From positions 1-64,000 of IMG/VR virus record IMGVR_UViG_3300020447_000001: a stretch of 64,000 nt of DNA. One strand, written 5' to 3'. This document shows positions 27,955-37,293 of this stretch, one piece after another. Both the position numbers and the translations under genes were made by a program. The stretch is from a virus. Position 1 is the first letter of the stretch, and each line of letters opens with the position of its first letter. The notes below the pieces were generated by a model, which was given only the letters and a program-made list of their open reading frames with translations, had not been told where the DNA came from and made no database searches.

Positions 27955-30758
27955 GACAAGTTAAAGTAGGTTCAGAAGACATTACAACATATGTAATGCT
28001 TGTAGACGAAGTAGACGGATCCCCGAAGACTGGAATCGGGAATACAGCTGTCACTTGCCAATACACTCTCAACCAATCTACTGCTGCAACGCAATCTACT
28101 GGCCAATTTCTCCTGCATCCGGGGAGTTCGCATGTAGATTATGGATTTGTACAAGTTGATGCTACTAATTCGCCAGGATTATATCGGGTGGATTGGCCAA
28201 ATACTGCATTTGCTTCTGGTGATCAAGTATCACTTGCTGTGACTGGTTCTGGTTTTCATCCTGCTATAGAAACGGTCCAGCTTGTGGCTGCTGATGGATC
28301 AGACCTCGCAGCAGTTTTAGAGGACACAATAGATATCCAGTCTCGTATTCCAGCCGCACTGGTTGGCGGGCGGATTGACGCGAGCGCTGGAGCGATTAGC
28401 GCGGATGCCACAGCAGCGGATAACCTGGAAGCCATGCTCGATGGGACTGGCGGTGTAACGCTGTCTCTCGGGCAACTAGCAATCGTAGCGAGCAGCAACG
28501 ACGATGCGATCATTGCCGCTGGCTCAGGGACGGGGCATGGCATCATATCGACTGGAGGCTCTACGGGAATCGGGTTTGAGGTTGTCGGTGGCGGAACCAG
28601 TGGCGATGCAATCAAAGCGAGTGCGACCGATGGACACGGCATGTACCTCGCTGGTGGCACGAGCAACGAAGGGTTCGAGGCTGTTGGTGATGGAACAGCA
28701 GCGGGCATGACCGCCAGAGGAGGTTCCTCTGGTGACGGACTGTACGCTACTTCGGGCTGGAACGGCGGGGAAGGAATTTATGCATATGGCTTGTCTGTCA
28801 CATCGGATGGGCTCAAGGCGTCAGGGGGTGGTGCTGGGAAGGGCATCCGCGCTGACGAGATTGACGACATTCTAGAGGACACTGGAACTACGCTTCCAAC
28901 AACGCTTGCCACCATAGACGGCGAAGTCGGTGACATTCTAGAGGACACTGGCACTACGATTCCAGCGAGGTTACCTAGTGCATTAGATGGTGGTTTTATA
29001 AAAAGCAAACCTATGGCAATACATGATGTTGTTGCCGCAAAGCTTGGAACTTTAGCCATTGGAACCGTAAATGTCGTTACTTCAAATACATCGTTTACTG
29101 TAACTGGCGGCTTTTCGTCGCTGGATAATGTTTACAATGGGCGCACAATTGTCATTGAAGATGCCAACAATTCGTTACAACGGCAGCTTGGCGTTGTTAA
29201 AGACTATGTGGGATACGAAAAGATTGTAGAGTTAGAGATTGATCCTGGTATTTTTACGATATCTAGCACAGATATTGTCTATATGTTAGCTACGCCGCAC
29301 GTTACTGCTATTGCAGACGCAGTATGGGACGAAGACCTTGATCCTGCTCACATTACTGCGGGGACTGCGGGTAAAGCAGTGATAGACATAGAAGTGGACA
29401 CGGCAGAGATTGGAACTGCTGGCGATGGACTGACTGCTGTTTCGAATCAGGTATGGTCAGCAAGCGTACATCCTGGGTCCACGGGAACCGGACTCAAGCT
29501 TTATGACATTAGCGTAGATACCGCAGAGATTGGCACAGCAGGAGATGGCCTGACTGACTTGGGTGGCATGTCCGCTGGCATGAAAGCTGAGATCACAGCC
29601 CAAGCGTGGGACGTTACTGCTTCTTCCTATACTGCCGCCGGTAGCATGGGAAAAATTATGAACAACATGGAGGCAGAGCATGACGATAATACATTGATGT
29701 TGCAAGCAACTATAGCTGCTTATTCGTCAAACACTGAGTTTATTGTTGACAGCGGCAGTACCGTTAATGACACGTATCTTGGCTGCACAATAATTATAAG
29801 AGACGCTAGTGATGCTTCAGTGAAAGCGGTAGGCGTTATTTCTGATTACCTTGGCGCTTCAAAGACTATCACGTTATCTTACGACCCAAATCCGCTTTTT
29901 ACCTTTGCGATTGGTGATAGCGTAAATATCATTGCTGTGCCAAATAAAGTATCTCCTGCTACGCAAACTCAGCTGATAGCTTCAGTGTGGAGTGAAAATA
30001 GTGTTGGATACCCGCTTCCCGGTACTTTCGGTAATATTCTTCGTCACTTAGGCGACGATCTTAATTCGTTGTTATTAAGTACAACTATAGCCACTTACAC
30101 ATCGCAAACGTCATTCGCTCTCACAGCGGGTAGCTCTCTTAATGGTGCGTATGTTGGCTCCACAATAATTATAACCGACCACAACGATGGCGAAAAAGCG
30201 GTATGTATTGTTTCTGCTTATGTTGGCGTAACAAAAACTGTCACGTTACAATATAACCCCGCTAACACCTGGACGTTCGAAGCCGATGACATTGTAAATA
30301 TTATTGCAGCGCCAAGCCAGTTACATTCTTCTATCCCAACCACAATATCGCAGTCTGTATGGACGTCAAGTGTGAATGCTGGTTCCACGGGGACCGGTTT
30401 AAAGCTTTATGATATCAAGGAAGATACAACGAGCCTTTTGACTGACACAGCTACTCTTAAAAGCAGAACGCCAATACATCCGGTAAAAAATGTAGCCCTA
30501 GCTAATTTCCCGTTTTTAATGGTATCTGACGTTGATCATGTATCACCAGTAGCAGATCTAAGCAGTATCACGGCAGAACGTGCTATTGATAACGGTTCAT
30601 TTAGCGCTATAGCCAGCGCAGTTTCAGTTATTGGCAACGGGATGTATAGAGTTGACCTATCTGCTTCCGACATGAATGGAGATACCATCACCCTTCGTTT
30701 TTCTGCGACGAGTGCTGACGATCGTTTAATTATTGTACTAACCCAACCTAAAGAATAA
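27951..30758 (+). CDS. Long chimeric repeat tail fibre
   Basis: A 935-residue fibre. Residues 1-110 form an Ig-like domain. Residues about 140-300 hold a Gly-rich beta-helix-like array (GTGHGIISTGG, GDAIKASATDGHGMYLAGGT), encoded by DNA clearly richer in GC than its surroundings. Then come two copies of ILEDTGTT-[LI]-P, common in phage fibres. Three copies of a roughly 70-residue strand domain follow, starting near 29080, 29700 and 30085 and ending YMLATP, IIAVP and IIAAP. Two copies of VW-x-S-x-V-x-x-GSTGTGLKLYDI join them. The patchwork points to domain acquisition. Function: host surface binding, inferred. Confidence 0.65.
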   Translation: MRQVKVGSEDITTYVMLVDEVDGSPKTGIGNTAVTCQYTLNQSTAATQSTGQFLLHPGSSHVDYGFVQVDATNSPGLYRVDWPNTAFASGDQVSLAVTGSGFHPAIETVQLVAADGSDLAAVLEDTIDIQSRIPAALVGGRIDASAGAISADATAADNLEAMLDGTGGVTLSLGQLAIVASSNDDAIIAAGSGTGHGIISTGGSTGIGFEVVGGGTSGDAIKASATDGHGMYLAGGTSNEGFEAVGDGTAAGMTARGGSSGDGLYATSGWNGGEGIYAYGLSVTSDGLKASGGGAGKGIRADEIDDILEDTGTTLPTTLATIDGEVGDILEDTGTTIPARLPSALDGGFIKSKPMAIHDVVAAKLGTLAIGTVNVVTSNTSFTVTGGFSSLDNVYNGRTIVIEDANNSLQRQLGVVKDYVGYEKIVELEIDPGIFTISSTDIVYMLATPHVTAIADAVWDEDLDPAHITAGTAGKAVIDIEVDTAEIGTAGDGLTAVSNQVWSASVHPGSTGTGLKLYDISVDTAEIGTAGDGLTDLGGMSAGMKAEITAQAWDVTASSYTAAGSMGKIMNNMEAEHDDNTLMLQATIAAYSSNTEFIVDSGSTVNDTYLGCTIIIRDASDASVKAVGVISDYLGASKTITLSYDPNPLFTFAIGDSVNIIAVPNKVSPATQTQLIASVWSENSVGYPLPGTFGNILRHLGDDLNSLLLSTTIATYTSQTSFALTAGSSLNGAYVGSTIIITDHNDGEKAVCIVSAYVGVTKTVTLQYNPANTWTFEADDIVNIIAAPSQLHSSIPTTISQSVWTSSVNAGSTGTGLKLYDIKEDTTSLLTDTATLKSRTPIHPVKNVALANFPFLMVSDVDHVSPVADLSSITAERAIDNGSFSAIASAVSVIGNGMYRVDLSASDMNGDTITLRFSATSADDRLIIVLTQPKE

Positions 30759-30817
30759 CTCCGTAATTATGACGGTTTACGAGCAACAATTACAAAGGTT
30801 AATCAGTTGGGTTCGAA

Positions 30818-33103
30818 ATGATTCACACTTATGGTTCTAACGGAAATTATCATGGTTTTCAAACGTTAGCGTTTGAAGACTTTGGATTTCATTATCAACC
30901 GCCAGACCCAACACCACCTCGTGCCCGTCATTCGATTGGTGTAAATCAACCGCCCAATGGCGGTAATGATTACCCTTTTGTACGGCCCTCTCCTGACGTT
31001 TATTTTTTGTTGGGGGACTTCTACTTATCGTACGCAGACGACACTTGTTCTTATGCGTATCCGTTTCGTATTGAATGGATGTATGGGTTTGGAACAAGGC
31101 AATACTCAGAGTCGGGTTCAGAAGTAGATCCTCTGCCAGGGTACCCTACGCCAACGCACGAGTACGATATTTTAGTCAAAGACGCTAATAATGTTACTGT
31201 GTTTGATTCGACTGTAGTTGGTACTGGTGACGATGCAGATAACGTATCTCCATTTAAATGGAGTGAGTGGTATTCTAGGTATGTCGTTATCGAATGGACA
31301 GATAAAAGTAAAGACATTGTATGTCGATGCACTAAATTTATCGGGTGGGATTCCTACTCCACTGATTACCAGGAGTATGACGAATATATTGTTCCGGTTT
31401 ACAGTACGGGTACAGTAACGGATATCGCAAATTCCGGAGGAAAAACTAAATTAACAGTCACATACGATCAATCTGGTGCTCTGCTTCAAGTAGGTGATGT
31501 GGTTTATGTTAAAGAAACTGACGTTCCGGGTTATAACGTAGCGCACACAGTTGTTACTGAGCTTGGAGGGAAAATAACTGACACCACAGGCGATACTATC
31601 TCGCCAATTTCCGTTATTTCTAACAACCATGGTCTTTCCACAGGCGACCAGGTTTATATCAACGATGTTGAAGGGAATACGGCTGCTAATGGTACTTTTA
31701 TTGTCACAAATCTAGAACCGAACGTTTTTACTCTTGATGGCTCTACTGGAAACGGAGCATATACTAAAGGCGGGACGTGGCGAGCACCAACAAAGGTTGT
31801 TACGGATATCGCGTATTCCCAGGCAATTACTACCGCTGGTATTTGGCAGGATCCAGGCGGTATTTTAGATCCAAGAACTTACAACAAACTTCCTTTAAGG
31901 GTACGCAGTCTAACAGTAAGAGGAATATATGGCGATCTGGGAACTGTTCTCCAAGGCAATATATCTTTTCATTCTAATTACAACATTGAACTACAGGATA
32001 ATCCTGCGTCCATCGGGTTTATAGATTTTAACGCAGAAGAATTAGGCTTTGATTCCGGTAAGCCTGTTATTGAAGGTTCGCGTTTAGTAAATCGCATAGC
32101 TATTAATTCAGAGCCAGGGCTAGGTACCGGTACTTTTCCAAGTTGTAACCCGGATGACGTCCAAGCTCCTTTGCGGCGTCTAAATAACACAAAAGCCGAC
32201 GATACACAAAATATAACTTTGGATTCTGGTGTTGACTGTATTAGGCTACAACGGCCTGTGACGTTAGTAAATGATTGTCCTCGTCAGTTTGAGTTTGACG
32301 CAACAGTCACACCCGACGGAGCGATCACTAACCGGTTTGTTAACGATTGTGTGTCGTGTTGCGACTGCGATTATTTTGCACGCACGTACCAAGGTTTAAA
32401 GCGACAATGGAATGCTTATCAAGTAATTGCGGACGATACTATAGAAGCGAGGGATCAGTTCGAACAAAATGTTACGCGATGGAATTATCAAAAAGAATGC
32501 CGGGAAAGTAATCCGGTTATGTTGATAATTCGTGTATTGCCAAATTGTACTGTAGATGTAGGAGTAACTTTTGGTAATACAAGTGGATGTTGTTTAGTTG
32601 ATGTTCATATGCGATTAACGTTTGAATACTATAACGGTTCTGAATGGGTGATATACCCCACAGACGATTTGTGTGACGAAGGTATTATCCGTTCTATGGA
32701 TGTTAAACTGACTCAAGATCGAGGTGAAGTAAAGACCGCTGTGCCGATTGGTAAGTTCCCCGTTATTGACATTCTAGCAGACTATTTACCGCCATCTGCC
32801 ACGTTCCAAGTTGCAGCTAAATTATGTTTTCCTGGGTGTATACCCGCATCCCAATTTCGATGTCACGTACATATTTGGTGGGAGCACACAATAAACTCCG
32901 TACATCTAACGTGTGATTATCCCGATGCAATAACTGTTGATGCCAGCGTTTTAGCTATTTGGAGCGCCACGTCTATGGACGTGCCGCCTTATGATATTAC
33001 TTACGCGGTATCGTCGCCTACTAAAGATTTAAACACTTCAAGCGCGTTTTGTACCTCTGACAATGCAAGTTGCGAAAGGCCGCCGGAGTGTAGCATTGGT
33101 TGA
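30818..33103 (+). CDS. Tail fibre with FCCH-like domain and Cys-rich motif
   Basis: A 761-residue protein. Residues about 250-330 contain NNHGLSTGDQVYINDVEGNTAANGTF and TLDGSTGNGAYTKGGTW, the pattern of the small beta domain often labelled FCCH-like (as in ubiquitin-activating enzyme E1) in phage fibres; the gene at 35941 carries another copy. Further on, CVSCCDCDYF is followed by a predicted helix, paralleling CCAPCCGC in the gene at 25521. The C-terminal region is strand-rich with many Cys. The start ATG has only a weak ribosome site. Likely a fibre or fibre-network protein. Confidence 0.55.
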   Translation: MIHTYGSNGNYHGFQTLAFEDFGFHYQPPDPTPPRARHSIGVNQPPNGGNDYPFVRPSPDVYFLLGDFYLSYADDTCSYAYPFRIEWMYGFGTRQYSESGSEVDPLPGYPTPTHEYDILVKDANNVTVFDSTVVGTGDDADNVSPFKWSEWYSRYVVIEWTDKSKDIVCRCTKFIGWDSYSTDYQEYDEYIVPVYSTGTVTDIANSGGKTKLTVTYDQSGALLQVGDVVYVKETDVPGYNVAHTVVTELGGKITDTTGDTISPISVISNNHGLSTGDQVYINDVEGNTAANGTFIVTNLEPNVFTLDGSTGNGAYTKGGTWRAPTKVVTDIAYSQAITTAGIWQDPGGILDPRTYNKLPLRVRSLTVRGIYGDLGTVLQGNISFHSNYNIELQDNPASIGFIDFNAEELGFDSGKPVIEGSRLVNRIAINSEPGLGTGTFPSCNPDDVQAPLRRLNNTKADDTQNITLDSGVDCIRLQRPVTLVNDCPRQFEFDATVTPDGAITNRFVNDCVSCCDCDYFARTYQGLKRQWNAYQVIADDTIEARDQFEQNVTRWNYQKECRESNPVMLIIRVLPNCTVDVGVTFGNTSGCCLVDVHMRLTFEYYNGSEWVIYPTDDLCDEGIIRSMDVKLTQDRGEVKTAVPIGKFPVIDILADYLPPSATFQVAAKLCFPGCIPASQFRCHVHIWWEHTINSVHLTCDYPDAITVDASVLAIWSATSMDVPPYDITYAVSSPTKDLNTSSAFCTSDNASCERPPECSIG

Positions 33104-33149
33104 TACCCGTAGATAAGTGCACTGATAAACTACCCGTTGAGTTTTAATT

Positions 33150-35012
33150 ATGGCTGTTGTAAACCAAGATTGGTACAACTTAAATGAGTCGCGGCCTTAC
33201 CCGTTGGCGGATAACGCTACCGCTTTAGATAACGAAGGTAATTTTCTTCCGTCAAATATTATCACAGATTTACGTGTACGATGGCCGGATTGGGCCGGAA
33301 CATACGCCTTTATAGGTTCTGTTGCTGTTTCACCTAGCATAGCTACTGTAACTATTTTAGTAGCAACAAGCCTTTCTAGCGATTCTTCTTATATTCCAAT
33401 AGCTGTAGTTTCCGTTCCACTAGCAGATTTTCAAGAGGGGCGACAGTACTCTCTTGAATCTATGTATCCCGGTGCTTTTGGGTACATAACACTTGGATCG
33501 GGCATAACGGCGAATTATAGCGGTCGGTTTTTAGGCCCGGCTCAGACACTTCTAACTTCCCGAGCAGCAAAGCCCCACCCCGGACTACCGGTTACAAGTT
33601 TAAATAAGCTTAATGACCAAACCGCACTGACTGGTTTAATTAATTTACGTGCGGAATCTCCCCTTTTTATTACTAAAGAAAGGCGGGTCATTGATGGCGA
33701 TTCCAAGGACGCGATTGTATTTTCAATAACTGAAGACGCTAGTAGAATTACTACCGAAGACGCAATAGAAACAGTACTTCAGACGTTAGCCGGGAATTGC
33801 GGTAAAAGACCAGAGTCAGGTAACTGCGGATCTCCCGAGCCAATTGAGTTTGTTAATTCAGTTGGTCCTGATTGTAACGGATTGCTTACGCTGGAATTTA
33901 CTGGTTGCGCTGTAGTGGGCCGTAATGTATCAGATTTAAATACAACTAATTACGATGACGATACTATTATTGTAGATTGCACTTCTGATATTGAAGATAC
34001 CTGCGCTCCGCCGATTTTACCCCGATTGTCCGACGGTAGATTGCCTAGCGAATATACTCCTGTTACGCCAGATCCTCCGGAACCACCTCCTCCGCCACCG
34101 TCTACACATGAGAGTGTGAGTGCACCGTTTAAATCTCCAATCTCACTACCCTACTGTGAGACTTTTGAAGACGACGTAGCGGACAATTTCTTTGACGTAG
34201 GTGAAGTTCCTAACTCAGCAGTGGCGGGTGCATGGAAATTCGAAGTAGCGACAAGTCCGGAAGACATTTGTCGTGATGAATCAATTGACGCGTCAGAATC
34301 TATAATACGATCAGGCAGTTATTCAACTAATACCGAAACGGGCGTTACATCTCGTAACATGTCCGTTTGGTATAGAGACATTGTTTCCAATCCCAATAAT
34401 TTTCCAGATACAAATCAAACGGTTTACCGCACGTTTACGACAGACCTAAGAATTGTAGTGAATTCTACAGACACACCATTAGTAACAACAGCACATCCAG
34501 ATAATGTCCAACAGAACGGTGGACTACTAGTAAATTATCGAATTAATCCTGCTACAGGTGGTCAAACGTTTTGGACGGCTTACGTAGAGACTAGTGTCAC
34601 TCCAGCGTCAGGCACGTTTGGTATTTATTATTATAACGGTGTGCGGTTGGTCAAACTTACGTACCCCAGCGGTGGGTATGCAGAAATGACTGGGCAAAGC
34701 TTATATCCAGATGTTTGGTACCGATTAACATTAGATGTGTCTCTAGAACGAAATACTCACGCAAATAGAAACGTAGTGTTGACGTCGACATTAACTGGGC
34801 CGTTGTCTTCATGGTCGTCTGAACCAGAAACACCGCAAAAACTTACTATAGGTTCTGTGCTTGTGCCTGTTAACGAATACGAAAATGAAGCGACGTACGG
34901 CGACGACGGAGAATCAGGGTTAGCCGGTTTTTACGCCCGCAAATCGGCAACACAGTTTTCCGCCTGGAAAGTAGAAGATAATCGTAGCAGTCCATCACAT
35001 TTGTACTACTAA
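33150..35012 (+). CDS. Fibre-family protein with docking motif (paralogue 2)
   Basis: A 620-residue protein starting MAVVNQDWYNLNESRPYPLADNA, the shared docking motif. Residues 150-260 hold a beta domain with VTSLNKLNDQTALTG. A proline run PPEPPPPPP (about residue 310) acts as a hinge. The C-terminal 290 residues look like a concanavalin/lectin-like beta sandwich (YCETFEDDVADNF, WYRLTLDVSLERN, GLAGFYARKSATQFSAWKV), often used to bind sugars. The ending 'AGFYA...F..W.V' is typical of such folds. A receptor-binding role is inferred. Confidence 0.55.
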   Translation: MAVVNQDWYNLNESRPYPLADNATALDNEGNFLPSNIITDLRVRWPDWAGTYAFIGSVAVSPSIATVTILVATSLSSDSSYIPIAVVSVPLADFQEGRQYSLESMYPGAFGYITLGSGITANYSGRFLGPAQTLLTSRAAKPHPGLPVTSLNKLNDQTALTGLINLRAESPLFITKERRVIDGDSKDAIVFSITEDASRITTEDAIETVLQTLAGNCGKRPESGNCGSPEPIEFVNSVGPDCNGLLTLEFTGCAVVGRNVSDLNTTNYDDDTIIVDCTSDIEDTCAPPILPRLSDGRLPSEYTPVTPDPPEPPPPPPSTHESVSAPFKSPISLPYCETFEDDVADNFFDVGEVPNSAVAGAWKFEVATSPEDICRDESIDASESIIRSGSYSTNTETGVTSRNMSVWYRDIVSNPNNFPDTNQTVYRTFTTDLRIVVNSTDTPLVTTAHPDNVQQNGGLLVNYRINPATGGQTFWTAYVETSVTPASGTFGIYYYNGVRLVKLTYPSGGYAEMTGQSLYPDVWYRLTLDVSLERNTHANRNVVLTSTLTGPLSSWSSEPETPQKLTIGSVLVPVNEYENEATYGDDGESGLAGFYARKSATQFSAWKVEDNRSSPSHLYY

Positions 35013-35018
35013 GACTTT

Positions 35019-35035
35019 TAAATAGTGGAATTTAA
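35019..35035 (+). repeat. Variant copy of the 17-nt motif
   Basis: TAAATAGTGGAATTTAA differs at two positions from the motif at 2349 and 46468. It ends two bases before the ATG of the next gene, so here it is the entire 5' spacer. Confidence 0.4.
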
Positions 35036-35037
35036 CG

Positions 35038-35922
35038 ATGCCCAGCCAAATACGACATCCTGAGTGGCGACCGTCGTTAGAGGGTACGAAGTACCCGTTT
35101 GCCCCTGGTTCGTCTCTAGTAAACAGTGACGGAATATCCCTGCCTGAATCAGGGCTTATTGACGCTCATCTCTACCCGATTGGCGGTAAAGATGGAATTT
35201 ATATGTCTCAAATAGTGATCACTTATGACTACGTTACGTTTCATATTGGAGACAGCGAGAATTTATCTATTGCGTCTGGAGCAGTAGGTATGAATTCTCT
35301 CCTAGCTTCGCCATTAGATAAGCGTGGTGTTATTATACAGCTTTCAGATGGGCATAGTCGTCCTGCTGGTGTTTTAGTTGCTAGCGCTATTGGAGTAGCT
35401 GCTTTCAGTACTTTAGGTCTTGGGACGCATGAATTTCTACAGGCACAGACTGAGTTCGTAACTACAGTATGTATGCCTACTCCTGAAATTGGCGTGCGGG
35501 GTGTAGTTTTGGAAGACGGTTCAATTTTGCCAGAACTACACACCGACGATTTGTGGTTTGTAGGTGGAGATGGTGTTATTTTATCCTACGAATTGAGTAC
35601 CGCTAAAGTTAAATGTTCATCCGCTTTGGATACTTTCCCAGCTATTCGTGTCGACATAGTAGGAGATCCTTTGGCGCTTCGGAAACTTTGTGCGACGGCT
35701 TCTGGTTATGAAACACCCGCGTTTATAAAAACAATTCGTGTTCAAAATACAGTTGACGGTTGTAACACAGAGCAATTTGATATTAATTTAAAAGAACGGG
35801 ATGGGAAATTATTTATACAAGGAAACGACGACTTAGCTGCCCATACGTCATTACGTATTAATACCAGTGCTGAGGGGTCTATTGAAATATCTATTGCCGG
35901 ATCACCTAATTACGAAGTCTGA
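35038..35922 (+). CDS. Fibre-family protein with docking motif (paralogue 3)
   Basis: A 294-residue protein beginning MPSQIRHPEWRPSLEGTKYPFAPGS, the most divergent copy of the docking motif. The next segment, LINSDG-like SLVNSDGISLPESGLIDAHLYPIGG, parallels 'LPxxxIxDL' in the 33150 protein. It is strand-rich throughout and lacks the long C-terminal domains of its relatives, so it may be a minimal docking or adaptor subunit. Confidence 0.5.
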   Translation: MPSQIRHPEWRPSLEGTKYPFAPGSSLVNSDGISLPESGLIDAHLYPIGGKDGIYMSQIVITYDYVTFHIGDSENLSIASGAVGMNSLLASPLDKRGVIIQLSDGHSRPAGVLVASAIGVAAFSTLGLGTHEFLQAQTEFVTTVCMPTPEIGVRGVVLEDGSILPELHTDDLWFVGGDGVILSYELSTAKVKCSSALDTFPAIRVDIVGDPLALRKLCATASGYETPAFIKTIRVQNTVDGCNTEQFDINLKERDGKLFIQGNDDLAAHTSLRINTSAEGSIEISIAGSPNYEV

Positions 35923-35940
35923 CACGTAGGAATTATAAAA

Positions 35941-37278
35941 ATGGCACGTCCTGGTTGGTACAACGATAACGTAAATCGGTCCTTTCCGTTTTTAGAAACG
36001 ACTACAGGCGAATATTATCTTGAGTCACAGGCCGTTTCAGCTATGTCAGGTGATTTGATCACCCCAATAAGCATTTACTCTCCGACTCACGGGTTAGAAT
36101 CCGGCTACGAAATTGTAATCAGCGGTTCAACAGGAAATACCGCAGCTAATGGGACATGGACAATCACTAAGCTAGATGAGAATAACTTTTCGATCAACGA
36201 AACCGGGAATGGAACTTACGAGGCGTACGCAGAGTGGAGTTTGCAAAAGCCGCCGTCAATGAGATATCTCCCGAGTTATTACGTTGTTGATTGTGGGTTT
36301 ACTCTAGGTGGTAACGCTTCTTTTCCTGTGAACACTAGCCGTAGACTTCCCGCAATTGAAAACCTAGAGGCGGCAGTTTACTTAAAAAGAGTTTATCGTG
36401 CTGGCAATGAAGTTACTTTTGAGTTTCGTTGTACAGACCCCCAGATCAACGAGAAATATCCTCTAGTATTTACAAGAGATATTACTGTCCACACTGAGTA
36501 TGACGTAGAGTATGCAGACAGTGATTCTCCGGATGCTCCTGACAGCACTAGCGAGTCTGTGCCTGCTAGTTGCCAGATGCCTTTTTGGAGCGGCTATCTC
36601 GTCACAGGCGATATGGCTTTAATCGCTGCAAATCTGCCGGACGGGGAAAGTATAACCGCGCTAGATTGGGCTTTAACTGCAAGCAATACCCCTGTCGAGG
36701 CGCAAGAGGCTGTAGTTGAGCCGTCTGTTATTCAGAATTTATCTCGTGCAGTTGTATCTGGGATAAACATTGCGAATGACGATCGAACTAGAGCTACTCC
36801 CCCCAACATGAAGACTGAGGACGGGGAAGATACAGACGGTTGTGAGCCTTTTGAATGGCCGTTTGGCCTCATACCAGACGGATATTCGTATGTAACAGAA
36901 CAATGTCTTACGGGGGATGTCCGTTTTAAACCCGGATATAACGCAATAATAGTTTCAGATGCGACTAGTAACACAATTACGTTTCGTGCCGCATTAGGTG
37001 CAGGCGAAGGTCAGCCATGTAATCACGAAACAAAACTATTTCCTGAGGAAACTGGACCTACTTCAGCAGGCAATACTTGGGATAATAACCTGCTAGAAGG
37101 AGGTCCAATTTGTAAGGAGGTGGCGAGATCTGTTAATGGAATCGGTGGTCCGCTTATAAATTTTGTGGGCGGGCAGGGAGTCAGTATTGTTCCAGACCCT
37201 AGTAAAAATAAAGTAACAATTGATGTAGATCTAACAAGCATGGATTTATGTCAATATAGTACATATTCTGTCGGTTAA
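35941..37278 (+). CDS. Fibre-family protein with docking motif and FCCH-like insert (paralogue 4)
   Basis: A 445-residue protein starting MARPGWYNDNVNRSFPFLETT. The docking domain is interrupted at residues 35-105 by an FCCH-like domain (TPISIYSPTHGLESGYEIVI, GNTAANGTWTITKLDENNFSI) like the one in the 30818 protein. After the insert the docking domain resumes (RYLPSYYVVDCGFTLGG). The C-terminus has SVNGIGGPLINFVGGQGVSIV, like the SINGIPP motif of paralogue 1. A TAGGAATT site precedes the ATG. Confidence 0.52.
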   Translation: MARPGWYNDNVNRSFPFLETTTGEYYLESQAVSAMSGDLITPISIYSPTHGLESGYEIVISGSTGNTAANGTWTITKLDENNFSINETGNGTYEAYAEWSLQKPPSMRYLPSYYVVDCGFTLGGNASFPVNTSRRLPAIENLEAAVYLKRVYRAGNEVTFEFRCTDPQINEKYPLVFTRDITVHTEYDVEYADSDSPDAPDSTSESVPASCQMPFWSGYLVTGDMALIAANLPDGESITALDWALTASNTPVEAQEAVVEPSVIQNLSRAVVSGINIANDDRTRATPPNMKTEDGEDTDGCEPFEWPFGLIPDGYSYVTEQCLTGDVRFKPGYNAIIVSDATSNTITFRAALGAGEGQPCNHETKLFPEETGPTSAGNTWDNNLLEGGPICKEVARSVNGIGGPLINFVGGQGVSIVPDPSKNKVTIDVDLTSMDLCQYSTYSVG

Positions 37279-37293
37279 CGAAGAGTTCATATT

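Noticed and set aside
28256-28708. 150-codon minus-strand frame in the fibre gene
   Set aside because: Produced by the GC-rich composition of the acquired module; Pro/Ser/Ala-rich without start signals.
30769-30840. 23-codon frame before the 30818 fibre gene
   Set aside because: No ribosome site and no recognisable feature in the peptide; too short to support.
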